NCBI GenBank assembly: GCA_014529385.2
Contig: CM043944.1
Location: 173,168,740-173,232,739, forward strand
Source of the DNA: Adiantum capillus-veneris
Taxonomy: Eukaryota > Streptophyta > Polypodiopsida > Polypodiales > Pteridaceae
DNA: 64,000 bases
Reading direction: 5' to 3'
This document shows, piece by piece, positions 51,950 through 62,900 of this stretch (the stretch's first letter is position 1; the number at the start of each line of letters is the position of its first letter). A program made the position numbers and the translations under genes. The notes under the pieces are model-generated. The model worked only from the letters and a program-made list of their open reading frames with translations. It searched no databases and was not told the DNA's origin.

Positions 51950-52961
51950 AGACATCATACGCGTATGATGTCTTTTGTGTCAAAATGACTTCATATTGGT
52001 TGTGCTTGTAGTTGATAGTGTATACATGATTATCATATGCTTGGATTTGAGTTTGGATACCATTTGGTCAAGTTTTGGCCAGTTTTGTCCAGTTTAGGCT
52101 CTTGGCAAAATTTTGAAAGGGAATTGGATTTTATGATCCAAATTGGATAAAACTTGGTGGTTCACTTTCAAATGGCATGTAGACCACTTCTGTTTGGTGG
52201 TTGAAGCCCTGAGGTGCCAAAATCACATAGTGAGACATCATACGCGTATGATGTCTTTTAGTGTATTTTTGGACCAAAATTTCTCTATAAGCTTGGATTT
52301 GGCTTTAGATAGGCTTATTCAGTGGATTTATGAAGTTTGGGTAGATTTTGGGTTAAAAATGGCTCTAGAGACATCATACGCGTATGATGTCTTTTTCATC
52401 AATTTTGCATGGGATTGGTTCTGTGGACTCCCCATGTACTAGTGAAGAACTGTTCCTACTCAAATCTTGGTTTGGACTTGAGTATGTTGGATTTGGGCCA
52501 AAAATAGGCTTTAGGTGAAAGATTTTTCCTCAATTGGGCTAATGGGGTGATCCTCTTGACCAAATGGTTCCAAATTTCATATGTAGCATGTATTAGATAT
52601 ATATAATGGATGTATGATGACAAATGAGCAGTTTTGGCTCTGTAAGTGCAAATAGACATTATACGCGTATGATGTCTTTTGTGTCAAAATGGTGCTTTTT
52701 GGTTCCAGATAGCTTGTAGATGTGTTAATCAACAATCCTACAAAGTTTCAATGAGTTTGGAGTTATTTTGACAAAATTAGGACCAAAAATCAATTTTATG
52801 GCCTACTTTGCGTCTTTTTGGTTTTCCTTGGGTTTTCTAACTCCAATTCTCATGATACTTGGTTCATAGGATGTGATTAACATATGGAATGAGGCTATGC
52901 ACTCAAATGTTGAAATGGATGTGAAATTCATGCTGTGAGACATCATACGCTTATGATGTCT
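51950..52961. promoter_or_regulatory. Array of five 24-bp palindromes upstream of the 3' ORF
   Basis: The 12-base arm AGACATCATACG followed by its exact reverse complement occurs at 51950-51973, 52233-52256 and 52369-52392 as perfect 24-bp palindromes, and with one change each at 52654-52677 and 52938-52961. Starts are spaced 283, 136, 285 and 284 bases. The DNA between them is only loosely similar (for example TTTTGTGTCAAAATG after the first and fourth), so the palindromes are far better kept than the repeat unit. They lie directly upstream of the ATG at 51783 on the minus strand. A binding site for a dimeric regulator or a series of RNA hairpins are both possible; the centre ACGCGT has two CG sites. 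Confidence 0.75.
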
Positions 52962-54605
52962 TTTCTTGAAATGTTGGTCTTTTTGTGCAAAGAATGCTTT
53001 GTGCTAGTGCCTTAAGCCCTGCTAACTAGTTTTCAACTTAAAAAGTCATCAGTTTAGCTAAAAAGCCCCCTTATAGGCATTTCAGTCTCCAAAGTCGTCT
53101 TTTTGTCTTGGAGTTGAATTTCTTTAACTTTTCTTCTCGAGAGTTGCATTTCCAGCTCATTGGATATGTTGTGAAGCCATCTATTTGGTTGAACTTGACT
53201 GTGGACTGTGGCTCCCCGTTCTCCATCTTTCTCCTTTTGGTTGCCCGAAAGCGTCTTTTTCACCATCGGTAAGTGAATCAGCTTTCTTTTGGGTTTTGCT
53301 TGCAAACATAAGTCATCCATGTATATTTGAAGCTGCTTGTGAAGTTTCATTTCATTCGGTCGTCAATTTCAGCCGTTATGCCAAAATGACGCTTTGTGTG
53401 TCCGCAGCCGAATCGGTTGTTCCGACCTACTTTTGGTGGTCCAAACCTGGAGATACTCCATGGTTGCATTGCCCTCGATGTTGTTAAGCTACCTGAGAGG
53501 TTTTGTGTCGTTTCGACAACTTTTTCCTGTTTGCCTCTTGCAGGCTCTGTTGACCTAGGGTTTTTCCAGTCGTTCTTTCTCGAGCTTTGAGTGTTAGAAA
53601 CCCATCTTATATACTAGGGTAACCCACCTATAAGTTCTTGCAAGGTTTGGTTAGGCGGTTGTGCCACTGCCTAGCATTCTACCGCATTCCCCGTCTGCTC
53701 TTGTTTCTTGGTTTTGGTCAGTTTTCGCGACAAAAGTTAATGATAAGCATCAAAAGCTTATGGCAACGAGTCTACCTCTCATGTCTGGTGTCCTCTGAGC
53801 TCTCGTAGCAGTCGTAGAAGGCTGTAGAAGGTTGGATGCTCCTGTGTGCTCTTTGCTCTCTCCAAGAAGGTAATAGTGGAAATGAGCTTGAAAGTGATGT
53901 GAAAAATACTTAACTTCGGACTTCCCGGATCACTTGTTACCAAATTTGACATGTGCTCCTATCTTGTCGTGAAATGCACTTTAGGATTTTAAATTTCTTA
54001 ATTTGGACTCCGTTTGACCTGTTTTTGAGAAATCTGTCCACTTTGCCAAAATTCTGTCATTTCGGGCTTTCCGTAACTTTTCCCGAATTGTACTCAATTT
54101 TTACCATGGGTTTCCCTTGTCATTAGGATCATCACCATCTATTTTTTTTCTTTTTTCTGATCTCGTTTCACCTGCTTTTTTATTTTTCTTTTACTTTTAT
54201 CAAGAAAATCATAAAAAATAAAGGAAAATAGAAAATTGAAGCCAAAAAATTCCAAACATACACAATAAATAGCTGGTAACCCTGTGTATATGAATATACA
54301 CTTATTTGTGATTTTTGGACTTGGATTACCACTTTTTAGCTCCAAAAACACTCTTATTTAGTGATATTTACACGTTTAGAGACCCAAATTCATCATTTGA
54401 TCTCTTCTTGTTGCCAAACAAGGTATATAAGCGCATAAATATTATCAATATCCGCAATCAAACATAAAAATTGCAAAATCATGTAAGACACTGCCCTTGT
54501 AATATAATTTTTTGTTCTTCCTTGTTTTTTGTCGCTTGTAGCTGCTTTGTAGCTCCTGTATACCTGTATGCCTCTCCCCCTCCTAGTCTGAGTCCTCCTG
54601 GACGA
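52962..54605. other. Gene-free interval of the giant element
   Basis: No convincing coding sequence in either strand; the longest frames are below 100 codons and do not resemble known families. It separates the second retropepsin ORF from the palindrome array. Confidence 0.6.
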
Positions 54606-55637
54606 CTATGAAGTGTCCGTGGGCGAAGCATTGTAGTTGTTTTGGTCATAAGTTCCCAATGAAATTGTAGAGCGATGATACAACAGTCTTTCCAATAAAG
54701 CTGCTCTTTGTTTGATTGAAGGATTGGTGGTCGGGTTTTGGGTTGGTTTTGGCACTTCGGTAGTAGAATCAGTAGATGGATTCTTCTTTACCTTGTTGTT
54801 CTTTTTCACAATCCAAATCTGCTTCCGCTTCGCTTGTGCTTGCCACAAACTCTTTGCGACCCAAACCTGCTTTGTTCTTTGTGTTGATTTCCTTGACTTG
54901 AAATACCTAGGAGTTTCTGTGGATTGTACTGAAGGGAGTTTCTGTTTACAAATCCTTGGGATCCAAATTTGCTTGCTATAGCTTTGTGTCGTCATGAACT
55001 TCTTTGGAATCCAGATCTGTTTCACTGTCCTTGATTGTCTGGAATCACTCTGTTGTCTGGTATTGAAGACTCTGTTTTCCACCTTTGTGTTCTCTGGCAC
55101 AACCTTTTTTGGTCTCCATACCAACTTTGACTCCGTTTTTTTCCAAGGTTGAGCTGTTATATTATTACTTGTCTTCCTTATCCAATGTTGAGAGTTCCTC
55201 GCCGAAGAGCAATCCAGTTGTATAGAAATTTTTGGTTGCCATTGCTTCTTCTTTTTCTCTGGTTGTTGTTTACCTTTGTTCTTGGATTCTTCCTTTGGAG
55301 TTGGCTCTGCTCCTTTGGTGAACTTAACTGATTGACTTTCACCTTTGTATTTGATAAGCACTGATTTAGAACTCCAGTCAATCATTGCATTGTATTGCTT
55401 CTGCCATGGTTGTCCTAGCAATAATGGATGTTGTGTAGCTTGGTCTTCAACCACGTAAAACATATGAGGATACACATACTGGTTAATCTGTATATGTAAA
55501 ACTGTGCATCCGACAGTTCTGATTGAATTCTCAGAGTAACTCTTTAACTCTTGCTTGGTAGTTTGTAATTTAGTGTCATTTGTCAATTGTCTGTACAAAC
55601 TGAGTGAAAGTAGGTTAGTTTGAGCTCCTGAATCCAA
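54606..55637 (-). CDS. Second retropepsin-like ORF downstream of integrase
   Basis: 344 codons from the retropepsin motif: ALLDSGAQTNLLSLSLYRQL has the catalytic D-S-G; HPLLLGQPWQKQYNAMIDW is the second conserved block (h-h-L-G-x-x-W). The frame is open upstream to about 55691 and overlaps the integrase end, so it may be expressed by frameshift. The C-terminal 200 residues are basic and contain at least five W-centred repeats: KLVWRPKK, KQIWIPKK, KQIWIPR, KQVWVAKS and KQIWIVKK. The element already has a protease before RT (60.3 kb), so this is an extra one. Origin may be a second element's gag-protease end or a duplication. Function unknown. Confidence 0.7.
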   Translation of the reverse strand: MDSGAQTNLLSLSLYRQLTNDTKLQTTKQELKSYSENSIRTVGCTVLHIQINQYVYPHMFYVVEDQATQHPLLLGQPWQKQYNAMIDWSSKSVLIKYKGESQSVKFTKGAEPTPKEESKNKGKQQPEKKKKQWQPKISIQLDCSSARNSQHWIRKTSNNITAQPWKKTESKLVWRPKKVVPENTKVENRVFNTRQQSDSRQSRTVKQIWIPKKFMTTQSYSKQIWIPRICKQKLPSVQSTETPRYFKSRKSTQRTKQVWVAKSLWQAQAKRKQIWIVKKNNKVKKNPSTDSTTEVPKPTQNPTTNPSIKQRAALLERLLYHRSTISLGTYDQNNYNASPTDTS

Positions 55638-55666
55638 TAGTGCGCTGGCTTTGATTTGGTTGGTTC

Positions 55667-57400
55667 CTACTTTGCATTCAATGATGGGTTCTTGTCATTA
55701 TCCATTTCTGTTATACTGACTTCGTTTATTCGTATTGCTCCTTCATTGCGCTGTTTCTGACGTAGTAGTCTTCTTTTCTCCATTCTTTCCTTCGCCTCGG
55801 CTTGCGCTTCCTTCACAATCTTTTTCTTTTTCTGGACACGCAACTTTTCTTGATGTATTTTGAGAAGCATGTCTTGGGTTAGCGGCAAAAGATACTTTTT
55901 CACCCTGCATCCACTAATCCAATTGGGCATTTCTTCTCCGTCTAATGTAGCAAGCTTGACGGCTCCACTTGGTGATAGATCTTTAATCACCAGAGGTCCC
56001 ATCCCTCGCTTTTTAAGCTTCTTAGCATGCTGTTTCAGAGTGTAAACTAGGACATAGTCCCCAACCTTAAACTCTTTAGTCCGCACATGCTTATCAAAAA
56101 ATTCCTTTTGTCGCCTTTTTTGAGCGTAGATAGAAGCTACTGCTTTTAGGCGAAGCTCGTCTAGCTTTTCCAGGTCATCTATTCTATCAGAAAGCTCGTG
56201 CCCTGTCCACTCTAGATCCTTAGCCACCCTTAAGGTTGAAATCAAGAATTCTATTGGTAAGATAGCATTTAGCCCAAAAACCATGTTATATGGGGTCGTT
56301 CCTATTGATGTTTTATATGCTACCCTATATGCCCATAATGTTGAATGCAACTTCTGGTCCCAGTCAGTTCTCGACTCAGATACAATCTTCGTAAGGACCG
56401 TGCATATGGTTTTGTTTGTTGCTTCAGCTTGTCCGTTTGCTTGTGGATGATACGGGGCTGATTTCCTATGGATTACCATGAATTCATCTAGAAGGATCTC
56501 TATCACTTCATTTATAAAATGTGTGCCTCGATCACTCACAATTTCTATTGGCAATCCATATCGTACAAAGACGTATTCATATAGAAATTGTGCCGTGGTC
56601 CTGGCATCTGCTTTTTGAGTTGCCTTTGCTTCGACCCACTTTGTTAGATAGTCTGTAGCCACAACGATGTATTGTGCATGAGTCTTATATGCAGGAGGTG
56701 AAATGGGTCCGACATAATCAATCCCCCATTTTGCAAAAGCTCTTGCCCCCATCATTGGTCTAAGCGGCATATCATCTCTTTTAAGTGGTACTTTGGTCCG
56801 CTGACAGTCATCACACCGTTTAACGTATTCCTCAGCGTCCATATGTAATGTTGGCCACCATATTCCTGCGGCTAAGACAAGTTTTGCTGTCTTATCACCT
56901 GAGAAATGGCCTCCACCTACTCCTCCATGAGCTTGCTCCAGGATTATCACATACTCAGACTCTGATGCGCAAATCCTAAGCTGGTTGTCTTTACCTCTCT
57001 TATAGAGTTGATCTCCTATTAAAGCGTAATCTCTAGCTTCTGTCTCTACAGATTTCTGACGAGCTTTTGACGTTCCTTCTGGGAAAGTTCTATTTGTGAG
57101 ATATTCAACAATATACTGACTCCATTCCGGAGCGATCATTATCTGATATAATGTCGAATACTCTGCTGGCGGTTTTGATGAACATACAATACATACAGTG
57201 ACATATTCATGTACGCTTTCTTTCATTCCTGGCCAATAGACTCCCAATTGTAACAAATTCCTATATGTGTTCCTTCTTGAACAATGAAATGCACATTCCT
57301 GAACATGTGCTTCGCGCAGATATATATTATATTCCTCAGGATTGATGCATAGTCGTAAAACATGATCATTTCCCAATTGATACAACCTTCCTGCAACCAA
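55667..57400 (-). CDS. Integrase of giant gypsy element with two H2C2 zinc domains
   Basis: 577 codons. First zinc domain: EAHVQECAFHCSRRNT ... EYVTVCIVC. Second: QAHGGVGGGHFSGDKT ... EYVKRCDDCQR. Each has H-x6-H and C-x2-C intact. Each is preceded by a W-S-Q-x3-x-Y-L block (PKWSQNVVSYL at about 57480, PEWSQYIVEYL in this ORF near residue 95), so a unit of about 110 residues was duplicated in tandem. The catalytic core has Asp in VVATDYLTKW, Asp in IEIVSDRGTHF and Glu in ANGQAEATNK. The C-terminal part includes GPLVIKDLSPSGAVKLATLD and a Lys/Arg-rich tail. Frame upstream continues to about 57475 with a shift. Confidence 0.9.
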   Translation of the reverse strand: MVAGRLYQLGNDHVLRLCINPEEYNIYLREAHVQECAFHCSRRNTYRNLLQLGVYWPGMKESVHEYVTVCIVCSSKPPAEYSTLYQIMIAPEWSQYIVEYLTNRTFPEGTSKARQKSVETEARDYALIGDQLYKRGKDNQLRICASESEYVIILEQAHGGVGGGHFSGDKTAKLVLAAGIWWPTLHMDAEEYVKRCDDCQRTKVPLKRDDMPLRPMMGARAFAKWGIDYVGPISPPAYKTHAQYIVVATDYLTKWVEAKATQKADARTTAQFLYEYVFVRYGLPIEIVSDRGTHFINEVIEILLDEFMVIHRKSAPYHPQANGQAEATNKTICTVLTKIVSESRTDWDQKLHSTLWAYRVAYKTSIGTTPYNMVFGLNAILPIEFLISTLRVAKDLEWTGHELSDRIDDLEKLDELRLKAVASIYAQKRRQKEFFDKHVRTKEFKVGDYVLVYTLKQHAKKLKKRGMGPLVIKDLSPSGAVKLATLDGEEMPNWISGCRVKKYLLPLTQDMLLKIHQEKLRVQKKKKIVKEAQAEAKERMEKRRLLRQKQRNEGAIRINEVSITEMDNDKNPSLNAK

Positions 57401-57474
57401 TTGAAGATTCTTGGATTGCTGAATAGCAATATGTTTCTTGTTGTATTCTCTTCTATCAAACTCTCCTCCATAGG

Positions 57475-58570
57475 TTAATAGCTAACGACATTTTGAGACC
57501 ACTTCGGTATCATTTCTATGTTGAACAAGTACGCGTCTGGCATGTCGTCATCTACTCCTATAGGGTCTTCTCCATTCGTCAATCGCGAAAGATGATCAGC
57601 TCTAAGATGTGTTTTTCCTTTCTTTACTACTACCGTGAAGTCGAATTCCAGTAAGATAATGAACCATCTCACTATTCTCCCGGTATTGCATGGTTTATTC
57701 ACTAGGTAGAGCAAGGCTTGGTGATCCGTAAAAAACACAAACTTGTTGGCTAGAAGATAATGCCGAAATTTCTTCACAGCATATATCATTCCTAATCCTT
57801 CTCGCTCTGTTGTGGTGTAATTCTTCTCTGCATTGTTGAGCTGTCGACTGGCGTAACAGATAGGAAAATCCATGTTTCCTTCTTCTGGCTGAGCCAGAAT
57901 GCATCCTATTGCATATGCCGAAGCATCTATATGCACATGGAATATCTTCTCCCAATCTGGTGATTTCAAGACTGGAGCAGTAATGAGTGCCTCTTTCAAT
58001 TTCTTGAATGATTCCTCACACTCCTCTGTCCATTCAAAGTTCACTATTAGCCTGTAAAGTGGTTGGCCTATTATAGCGTACATGTAAATGAATCGTCTAT
58101 AATATCCGCAATGTCCCATAAAGCTCTGTACTTGTTTCGCATTGGTTGGTCTAGGCATATCCACTATAACTTTTATCTTCTCTAAATCCGTGGATATTCC
58201 GTTTTGTGAGACAATATGTCCCAGAATTCTGCCCTGTCGGACCATAAACACACATTTCTCAGGATTGAGACAAATGCGATATGTCCTACATTTCTCAAAT
58301 ACTTTTCTTAGGTGTTCTAGATGCTCATCTCTCAGAAGAGAATGTACACATAAGTCATCCATGTATATTTCTAGAAACAACCTTAAGTATTCTTTGAAAG
58401 CATGCGTCATCAGCCTCTGGAAGGTTGCGGGAGCATTGGTTAGACCAAAAGGCATAACCCGATAAGCATAAATTCCCCACTCCGTTGCAAAAGCTGTTTT
58501 ATGTTGATCTTCCGGTGCTATGGCTAGCTGGTTATATCCTGAAAAACCATCAAGAAAGGAGTATGCTGTT
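57475..58570 (-). CDS. RT C-terminal half and RNase H of giant gypsy element
   Basis: In-frame from about 58570: LDGFSGYNQLAIAPEDQHK, WGIYAYRVMPFGLTNAPAT, then IYMDDLCVHS (catalytic YMDD). The connection domain follows, then RNase H with FHVHIDASAYAIGCILAQ (Asp), TTTEREGLGMIYAVKKF (Glu), FFTDHQALLYLVNK (Asp) and RADHLSRL (last catalytic His/Asp block). There is no second RNase H, unlike the Tat-like elements in this window. It ends with WSQNVVSY-stop at 57475, a one-base shift from the integrase frame. It is separated from the RT N-terminal half by a frameshift near 58570. Confidence 0.9.
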
Positions 58571-59933
58571 TTCCTGATACACGCTCTAGAACATGATCAG
58601 TTATCGGCAGGGGATAATTGTCCCTGATTGTTGCAGCATTCACTTTCTTTAAGTTGACACACACTCGGAGTTTTCCGTTCTTCTTGGGTACCACCACAAT
58701 CGGAGATACCCAATCGGTGTGTTCAATCTCGTATATGAATTCAGCTTCCATTAGCTTATCTATCTCTTCTTTGATTCGCTTAGCAAACGTATCATTATAT
58801 GTGTATGGTCTCTGTCTGCTAGGCTTTGCATCTTGTTTTAGTGGGATTGTGTGTTGGCATATCGATGGGTCAACTCCCTTTAAGTCCTTATAAGACCATG
58901 CAAACACATCCCTGTACTCTCTGAGAAGACTCAAAAGTCTCTCTTCCTCGCCTGGAGACAAATCTGTGGCTATGTACACCGGTCTAGGTGTCTCACCTGG
59001 AGCTGCTAAATCAACTTTTTTTGCATCCTCCGGTCCGTCATAAGATTCGTTCTCCTTTCTCTCTCGAATAGGTTGGGTTAATACCACCTTCCTATCCTCT
59101 ATTGTGAATTTCCTGTAGTGAGAGGGAACATCCATGTTTTCCTTGATTTTGGCGTTTTCGTCCTCTCCACTCTCAATTTCTGTCGTCCAAACTTCTTTCA
59201 GAGTTTTCTTGAGCTCTCTGTACTTGTTTCTACGTTCTAACTTGGACTCCGTGTGTTCTCTGTTGCGCTTGTTCTTTTCTGATTTTTCTGTTTCAGTTTT
59301 CGTTTCATTCCTTTGAACTTGATTTCTTGAGCTTCTTTTGTCTTTTCGTAAGCTCTTTTGATCATTGCCTCTCATTCTTCCAGAAATCTTGTCCTTAACA
59401 CAATCTTCCGCCTTTACTAGCATTAGGAATTGATTTTTTCCTCTTATTCTAGGCATCGGATTGGTTCTAACCCCCTTTGTTTTTCTCTTTGCTCTATAGC
59501 GTTTCTGGCGTTGTTTAGTTTGGTTCGGAAAATCATAAAATCTGACATCCGTTATAGTTTCTTCGTTTCCGCTTGAATTGTCCGTTGACTCGTTGTCTGC
59601 TTCATTTCCCCACTCTGGATGATCGGGAATGTCGTGAAACACCTCTTCTTCATCTTCCTTTTCCAGTGTATCGTTCTTTTCAGTTTCTTTTTCGAGTACA
59701 GTTCTCAACATGAAGTACGGAACCACGTCGTACCCGTCCTTGTCGCAAAATTTTGTTGTGGGACCATCCGGAATTGCACAAACATCTAGGGTTGCTAGAA
59801 TGTGTGTCCATTCTAATGGTTCAAGCGTGTCCTCTGGAAAGGGTTCTCCTATATAAGTTTCGTCTTCGATAGCCCTTTCTAAAACATATTCTTCTCGCCT
59901 CAGACTTCCACATTTCGAGGCCCACACATCCAT
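58524..59933 (-). CDS. Linker and RT N-terminal half of giant gypsy element
   Basis: 469 codons. An acidic and Lys/Arg-rich linker (residues about 1-300, with EEDEEEVFHDIPDHPEWG and KRYRAKRKTKGVRTNP) leads to RT from about residue 330: LLREYRDVFAWSYKDLKGVD, HTIPLKQDAKPSRQRPY, EAEFIYEIEHTDWVSPIVVV and KLRVCVNLKKVNAATIRDNY. The frame ends after a shift (PFLMVFQDITS) where the next frame reads YSFLDGFSGYNQ. Its start overlaps the gag-protease frame by 34 bases, which may be a -1/+1 frameshift site or a lesion. Confidence 0.85.
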   Translation of the reverse strand: MDVWASKCGSLRREEYVLERAIEDETYIGEPFPEDTLEPLEWTHILATLDVCAIPDGPTTKFCDKDGYDVVPYFMLRTVLEKETEKNDTLEKEDEEEVFHDIPDHPEWGNEADNESTDNSSGNEETITDVRFYDFPNQTKQRQKRYRAKRKTKGVRTNPMPRIRGKNQFLMLVKAEDCVKDKISGRMRGNDQKSLRKDKRSSRNQVQRNETKTETEKSEKNKRNREHTESKLERRNKYRELKKTLKEVWTTEIESGEDENAKIKENMDVPSHYRKFTIEDRKVVLTQPIRERKENESYDGPEDAKKVDLAAPGETPRPVYIATDLSPGEEERLLSLLREYRDVFAWSYKDLKGVDPSICQHTIPLKQDAKPSRQRPYTYNDTFAKRIKEEIDKLMEAEFIYEIEHTDWVSPIVVVPKKNGKLRVCVNLKKVNAATIRDNYPLPITDHVLERVSGKQHTPFLMVFQDITS

Positions 59934-62900
59934 AACTCCTTGGGCTTACCTAACCAAGCTGGAAATTCGGATCCCGCCAAAGTAGCTGAATCAAACTCCT
60001 CTACCGGTGTTCGGTTCACATCTTTGTAGCTATGGTCTTTCAGGTTCACACGTGTAGTGGTTTCCATATTTCTCAGGTATATGTGATCGTAGCCCCAATC
60101 CTGGACCATTTTCAACTGTCTCATGAATGGTCTTCCCAGTATGATATCATAGTTATTCTCCTTGCCAAAATCGACAATAGCAAAAGTATGTTCGTATTCA
60201 ATGCCGCAAGAAGTCACTACGACTTTCTCTAATAACCCCATAGGTTTCTCCATGTGTCCATCTGCTAATTGGAGTTTCAACCTAGTCTTCCTTATTGCTG
60301 GTTTCCCCCATTTTTTCCAGATTTCTTTTGTAGCAATGGCTACCCCAGCTCCGCTGTCTAGTATTGCCATCGTGTTCACTCCTTGGAATTCAACTGGTAA
60401 GGTTGTATTCCCCTCTTCACCTTCGCAATACTCTCCGACCTTGTTTAAGGGTACAGGCTTAGCGTTCTTTTGTGGTTTTCTCAGCTCTTGTATACCCTCT
60501 TGCAGTCTCGATGTTGGGTCTTTTATCCCAAATTTCTCCAAGCATTTTCCTACAGTGGTCCACATATGTGGTCTTAGCCTCAAAAGCTCAGCTAGAGTGA
60601 TAGTGCATGTCACTGGTGTTGACAAGATCTCTATCAATCCTTGCGAGTCCATGACTTTTTCTGATGAGATTCTTCGTGAGGGAAGTGCTCTAATCTCGGA
60701 TTTTGCTTCATACTCTCCTAAGTATGAAGGTAAGGTATTCAGTGAATGAGGTTTGCTCTCCATTGTTCTAACAGAGCCCCCATCTCCCCAGTAAGATTGC
60801 AGATCCAAGTCCACTTGAGATCCTGCCTCAAATTCCACTATGGGAGGATTCCTGATGTCCTTTTCCCAATTTGTCTGATTAGCTTGGCAACTTAGCTCGT
60901 TTGCAAAGTTTGCCTCTCTCACTTGTTTCCAAAATTCATTGTAATCCTCATCTCTTCCGTAAGACCTCTGTATGACTGGATGAAAACTCTCTATCTCCTG
61001 ATCGGTTGTGTTCAATACTATGCGGTCATCCTTGTGTGTATTTTCAGGCTTTTGTGCACTGGGAGTCTTTTCAGCTACCCGTGAAATGATAGTCTCTTGC
61101 TGAATTGGGTTTTCCGTTCCACAATTCATTGTTTCTCTTGGTGGTTCTAATAAGGCTTGTGCAGTCTCGATCATTCTCTGGCACATTTCAAGTCTCTGCT
61201 TTTCCAATTCCGCGTTTGGGTATGTCATCCACCTCTGTTCTTGTGTTTGGTTGTTCTTTAACCTAGCTTCGTAAGCTCTCATCAGTGCGTCCAATGGTTC
61301 GTGTACTTTGTCGACTAGCACTGATCCCCCTGAGCTTAAGCTCGTTGTTTCTTTGATACTCTTTTGTTTCGTTCTTTCCGGGCTCATCTCTCGTTTCCCG
61401 TTTTGACTCTCAAGTTTTTCTAATCTATCTTTAGTTTGCTTTAGTTCCTCAGCTAGAATAGCGTCTTCACGTTCTTTTCTCAACTTCATGCGTGCTTTTC
61501 TAGCTTTCCATGTGTTTCTCTGACTCCGCGGTCCTTGACTAACCACTTCAGTCGCTAACTTTCCATTCTCAGGTTCTCTAGTGGTTTTCTTAGCTTGAGC
61601 TCTAGTAACAACTTGCGTTGGTATCAGAGTTTCATTTTCAGACCCACTGCTGGTAGGAATAGTTTCTAGCATATTCAATGTCGTCTTTTGCACTTTGTTT
61701 GGATTCTTTGAACAATCCTCAATGAAGTGAGTAACCCCACACTCAGTGCAATAAGCGTTAATTCTAATGATTTCCGTATGTGGACAAACATTCATCAGAT
61801 GGTCACCTCCACACTTGTAACAGGGTCCTAGTGCTGGTCTTGGTCCCACTTGATTCGTCCTTTGTGGATAGGATGGTCTTTGTCCTGTTAACCCTCCATG
61901 AGCTATGAACATCAATGTTCTTGCGTCCAAATTGTATCTCTCTTCATCAGAAGCACTTGTAACTGTTGGTGTTCCAACATTCCCAATCATGCCCCATGGT
62001 TCTGGTTGTTTGGGTTCTTCTGGTGGGTAATACACAGTTGGAGACATGTGTGCACCAGATTCTTCATAATAGGCTTGAACAGGCACTAAGGCTTGTTCTT
62101 CCTGATTCTCTAAGGTTGGTGCATATCTAATGCCCACTGGTCTTGCTCCTGGTAAAGGTGGTTGTTGTCCCAATACCGGTTGCGGTCTTTCTATCCCCAT
62201 AGGTCCTGGTACATTTCCCGTTGGGTATCGAGGTACTGGATGTACCTGAGGTGGTGCTAATTGAGCAGGAGGTGCATACTGACGCTCCCTTACATACCCT
62301 TTGTTGTAATAGCACTCCTCTGTTGGATGGTTTGTCCATTTTTGTTCAATAGCACACCATTTCAGTGGTTTTGGCAATGGTTTTTGGTATGGTGCCATCC
62401 TTTTTAGAGCATCTTCTATCATTTGCTCTACATTTGGCATGGTTGTTGTTTGAACATTCTTTTTAGTGGTAGTCTCGCTCGCTACGGAGGAAGAGCTACT
62501 GGATGCAAAATCTGTATCCGCTGACACCTCTCCATAAACCGTACAGTTATCCACTAAGTACAATGCTTCTCTCGTTACTTGCTCGAAACTTGTACAAGCT
62601 TTCAAGTGCAAGTCCTTCTTGAGAGTGTCGTTTCTCAATCCTTCAATAAAGAGAACAGATAGTCTGTCATCTTGTGGTCGTTCACGTACTGGACATCTCT
62701 CAATGTATTGTTTGAAGCGAAGTGAAGCTTCCTTCACTTTTTCGTGTTCTCTCTGTTTAAAAGCATATATTTGTGAGACCGTATTGTGCTTAATCCCTCG
62801 TTTTGAGAATTCCTCAGCAAACTCTCTTAGCAAATGGTCAATGTCATGGAATCCCCCTCTGTTCAGTGGTTGAAACCATGTCAATGCCGTACCTTCTAGA

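Noticed and set aside
51950-52961. CRISPR-like array of palindromic repeats
   Set aside because: Units are 24 bp at 136-285 bp spacing with no uniform spacers, no cas genes, and the setting is a plant retrotransposon.
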